Assembly: GCA_020205615.1 (NCBI GenBank)
Contig: CM035170.1
Location: 14,918,980-14,982,979 of the forward strand
Direction: 5' to 3'
Source: Panax quinquefolius
Lineage: Eukaryota; Streptophyta; Magnoliopsida; Apiales; Araliaceae
DNA length: 64,000 nt
The position numbers were made by a program, and so were the translations under genes. Below the pieces are notes generated by a model. The model was given only the letters and a program-made list of their open reading frames with translations, had not been told where the DNA came from and did not search any database. This document shows, in pieces, positions 62,130 to 64,000 of the stretch. Position 1 is the stretch's first letter. Each line of letters begins with the position of its first letter.

Positions 62130-62275
62130 TATCTTTGGCATGTAGTGCAATGATGAATGATTAACTGATGAATATCTTTGGCCCGTAGTGCAAAGATGAA
62201 CATGTGTTGAGATGAACATGACCAACTGTTGATATGAATGAATATCTTTGGCTCAGAGTGCAAAGATGAATATTT
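62130..62275 (+). repeat. three hairpin repeats in LTR F
   Basis: ATATCTTTGGC...GTGCAA copies near 62135, 62168 and 62244. The second and third have perfect ATCTTTG/CAAAGAT arms. Confidence 0.8.
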
Positions 62276-62769
62276 GATTCAAGATGTATATTGATTGATG
62301 TTACAGGGATAAAATATTGATGATGGACTTTTAAATCTTAGAAGATAGTAGAATTCATTCTCTACTTGACTCTTCTAATGGATTGCTATTTCCGCTGCAG
62401 TTGTTGATCTAAAACTTATTGTCTATTATATTTTATTAGATTTTTCCCTGCTGAAGACTAATGATAATTTGTTGTATATTATCTTAAGTCATAATATTCT
62501 TTACTGGGCTAGTTGAGCTCACCCTTTTCCTTTTTGTTCCATTTTTCTTCTCAGGAGGTGAGAACATAGCAGGAACTAGCCGGGGTATGGAATGATGGTT
62601 CAGGATAGTTGTAGACACTCGAAATTTTCTGTACACCTGTCACTAACATTGTAGGAAGACAGATTCGTCTTTTAAGAGGGAACCCTGAAAGATAATCTAT
62701 ATCCATTCCGGATACTACCGGAAGTTCAGCATCCACCCTGGAACACACACTGGGAGTAAAAATTCCAAC

Positions 62770-62930
62770 CTCAGAGATAACCCCGAGGCGTGCAGATCCA
62801 ATACCGGAACACACACCAGAAAAGATCAATTAATCTTGGAGATAACCCCAAGGTATCCAGTCTCAATCATGGGAATAGCCACCAACCTTGGTGATAACCC
62901 CAAGGAATGCAGTTTCGGCGATAACCCCGG
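62770..62930 (+). repeat. GATAACCCC repeats in the Tat LTR U3
   Basis: GATAACCCCGAGG, GATAACCCCAAGG (twice) and GATAACCCCGG occur at about 20-60 bp spacing. The minus-strand Tat LTR has the same repeats near 14970-15080. Confidence 0.75.
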
Positions 62931-63514
62931 AAATGCTTGTTTCAAATGCAACCAGCTTCAATCTCGTCGCTCACAACGAGATACTCCGTACCAACCCGGA
63001 GATAACACCGGGAGGACAGGAACACCTCAAAGATGACACTGAGGACCTTCAACAAATGCAAGCAGGTCAATCTCAAATGAAGCCTTGAGCAACGCTCTCG
63101 CTTTATCATTAAACCGTGATAACACTGGTAAGGGGCAACATCGTCATCTCGCCAACATGATGCCACGTCACGTCGTCTCAATATTTCATACACATCTATA
63201 CACAACGATGTCCCACAAGAATCAAGGATAACCAATCCCGAGTGACTATTGTGCGGGGTAACGGATGGAATTTAAAGCTTGAAGACCGGAGGGCATCGTC
63301 CCTTCTTCAATGACTTCGTACAAACTCTAATCCCATACCATTGTACAACTCTCGACAACGGCTGTCCGAAATAGGTCCTACATACCTCAATCGGATGCCT
63401 GGATTGCACTTCTGAAAGTTCGAGCGGACATTATAGTGCCCGAGTACACGTACTACGAGACGACCCGACCCGAGAAACCCGGGTTGCCTCTGGTACACCT
63501 GCGGCTCCACCCTC

Positions 63515-63522
63515 TATAAATA
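63515..63522 (+). promoter_or_regulatory. TATA box of plus-strand Tat LTR
   Basis: TATAAATA in CCTCTATAAATAGAGGG, followed by GCTTGGGGTGGC as in the minus-strand LTR. Confidence 0.8.
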
Positions 63523-63825
63523 GAGGGCTTGGGGTGGCCATTTTGCAAGAGAAAACGGCGAGGAAGTCCTGCCCAATTTACTCTACACTCACCCTATACA
63601 ATGTACTTTCTCATTTTAAACACCTATGAGCTCATATATAGCTTCTTTTGTACCTACAAAAGCCAGTGTTTACCCACTTTAAAGATATAGAAGTCTTCTT
63701 TGGCAGTCAACTGTAAGCCTTCTCACACACTTTAAAGCCCTTCTCTTCATCTTTGCACACACCCTTCTCCACGTTGAGAGTCGTGTTGCGCGCGTTTGCC
63801 CGAACTTCGGTCTGGAGCGTTTATT

Positions 63826-63829
<4 letters not shown>

Positions 63830-63857
<28 letters not shown>

Positions 63858-64000
63858 GAACTGTGTCGAACTTTGTTCGATGAGCCTAGACTTCGGTCTG
63901 GAGCGTTTACTGCTTTAATATATATATATATATACAATTATATATATTATATGTGTGTTGGACTCTATTTGATGAGCCCGGATTTTACATACAATGCGTT
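63830..64000 (+). repeat. TA-containing minisatellite of plus-strand Tat LTR, partial
   Basis: Two units with (TA)n and GTCGAACTTTGTTCGATGAG or its variant. The array runs off the window edge. Confidence 0.85.

Larger units (their letters stand above)
51315..62609 (+). mobile_element. LTR F (subfamily II), split by a copia element and cut by a Tat LTR
   Basis: Its two parts, 51315-51931 and 61009-62609, together match LTR B: the TGTAAGACCCCAACTT end, the upstream conserved block at 61020-61066, TATA box at 61586-61593, two CTATTCAC units near 61870 and three hairpin repeats at 62130-62270. The Ty1/copia element 51932-61003 interrupts it with a GTTTG duplication. The last 400 bp or so expected from LTR B are missing because a Tat LTR begins at 62610. 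Confidence 0.85.
62610..64000 (+). mobile_element. 5' part of a Tat-type LTR, continuing beyond the window
   Basis: Starts TGTAGACACTCGAAATTTT inside LTR F and matches, in inverse orientation, the LTR at 12413-15300: GATAACCCC-repeat region, GACCGGAGGGCATCGTCCC, GTACAACTCTCGACAACGGC, TATA box, then the TA-containing minisatellite. It is the upstream end of a second Tat insertion pointing right. Internal sequence is not reached. Confidence 0.85.

Overview
This is plant nuclear DNA, most likely from a eudicot, and it is almost entirely a nest of transposable elements. The evidence is decayed Ty3/gypsy and Ty1/copia polyproteins, long LTRs with plant-type TATA boxes, MULE-, CACTA-, Stowaway- and Helitron-like ends, a captured NB-ARC fragment and very AT-rich spacers. 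I found no intact host gene. Coding relics are broken by stops and frameshifts, so coding entries are pseudogenes and their bounds are approximate.

Layout. (1) 1-15300 is a decayed Tat-lineage Ty3/gypsy element on the minus strand: 5' LTR (about 12413-15300), PBS, gag, protease, RT, RNase H and integrase, then a plus-strand (antisense) accessory ORF relic at 1-3270. Its 3' LTR lies left of the window. (2) 15301-19398 is a truncated plus-strand Ty3/gypsy element of Tekay/Del type (zinc knuckle, protease, RT, RNase H). (3) 19399-30740 is a tandem array of four long LTRs (A, B, C, D; minus orientation) separated by only 327, 154 and 19 bp of internal DNA. (4) 30741-33495 is AT-rich spacer with a SINE-like head, a Stowaway-like MITE and a fold-back. 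(5) 33496-45626 holds two minus-strand solo LTRs, a Helitron 3' end, a MULE-like element with an FLX-like gene scrap, a 1.1-kb palindromic element and a third solo LTR on the plus strand. (6) 45627-48411 is a MULE-like element carrying an NB-ARC (disease-resistance type) fragment and a nested CACTA-type element. (7) 48448-62609 is a second, inverted LTR tandem (E, F) of the same family as A-D. F is split by a complete 9.07-kb Ty1/copia element (51932-61003, TSD GTTTG). (8) 62610-64000 is the start of a plus-strand Tat LTR related to that in (1), inserted into F.

The most unusual signals are in the A-F LTR family. These are tandem LTRs of two subfamilies joined through internal regions truncated to different lengths. 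Each LTR has several minisatellites, two of which can fold into hairpins, and one of those shows apparent compensatory base changes. A block upstream of the TATA box is also conserved. Two DNA transposons appear to have picked up pieces of host genes. Homology calls come from recognising family motifs in the translated sequence, not from database searches.
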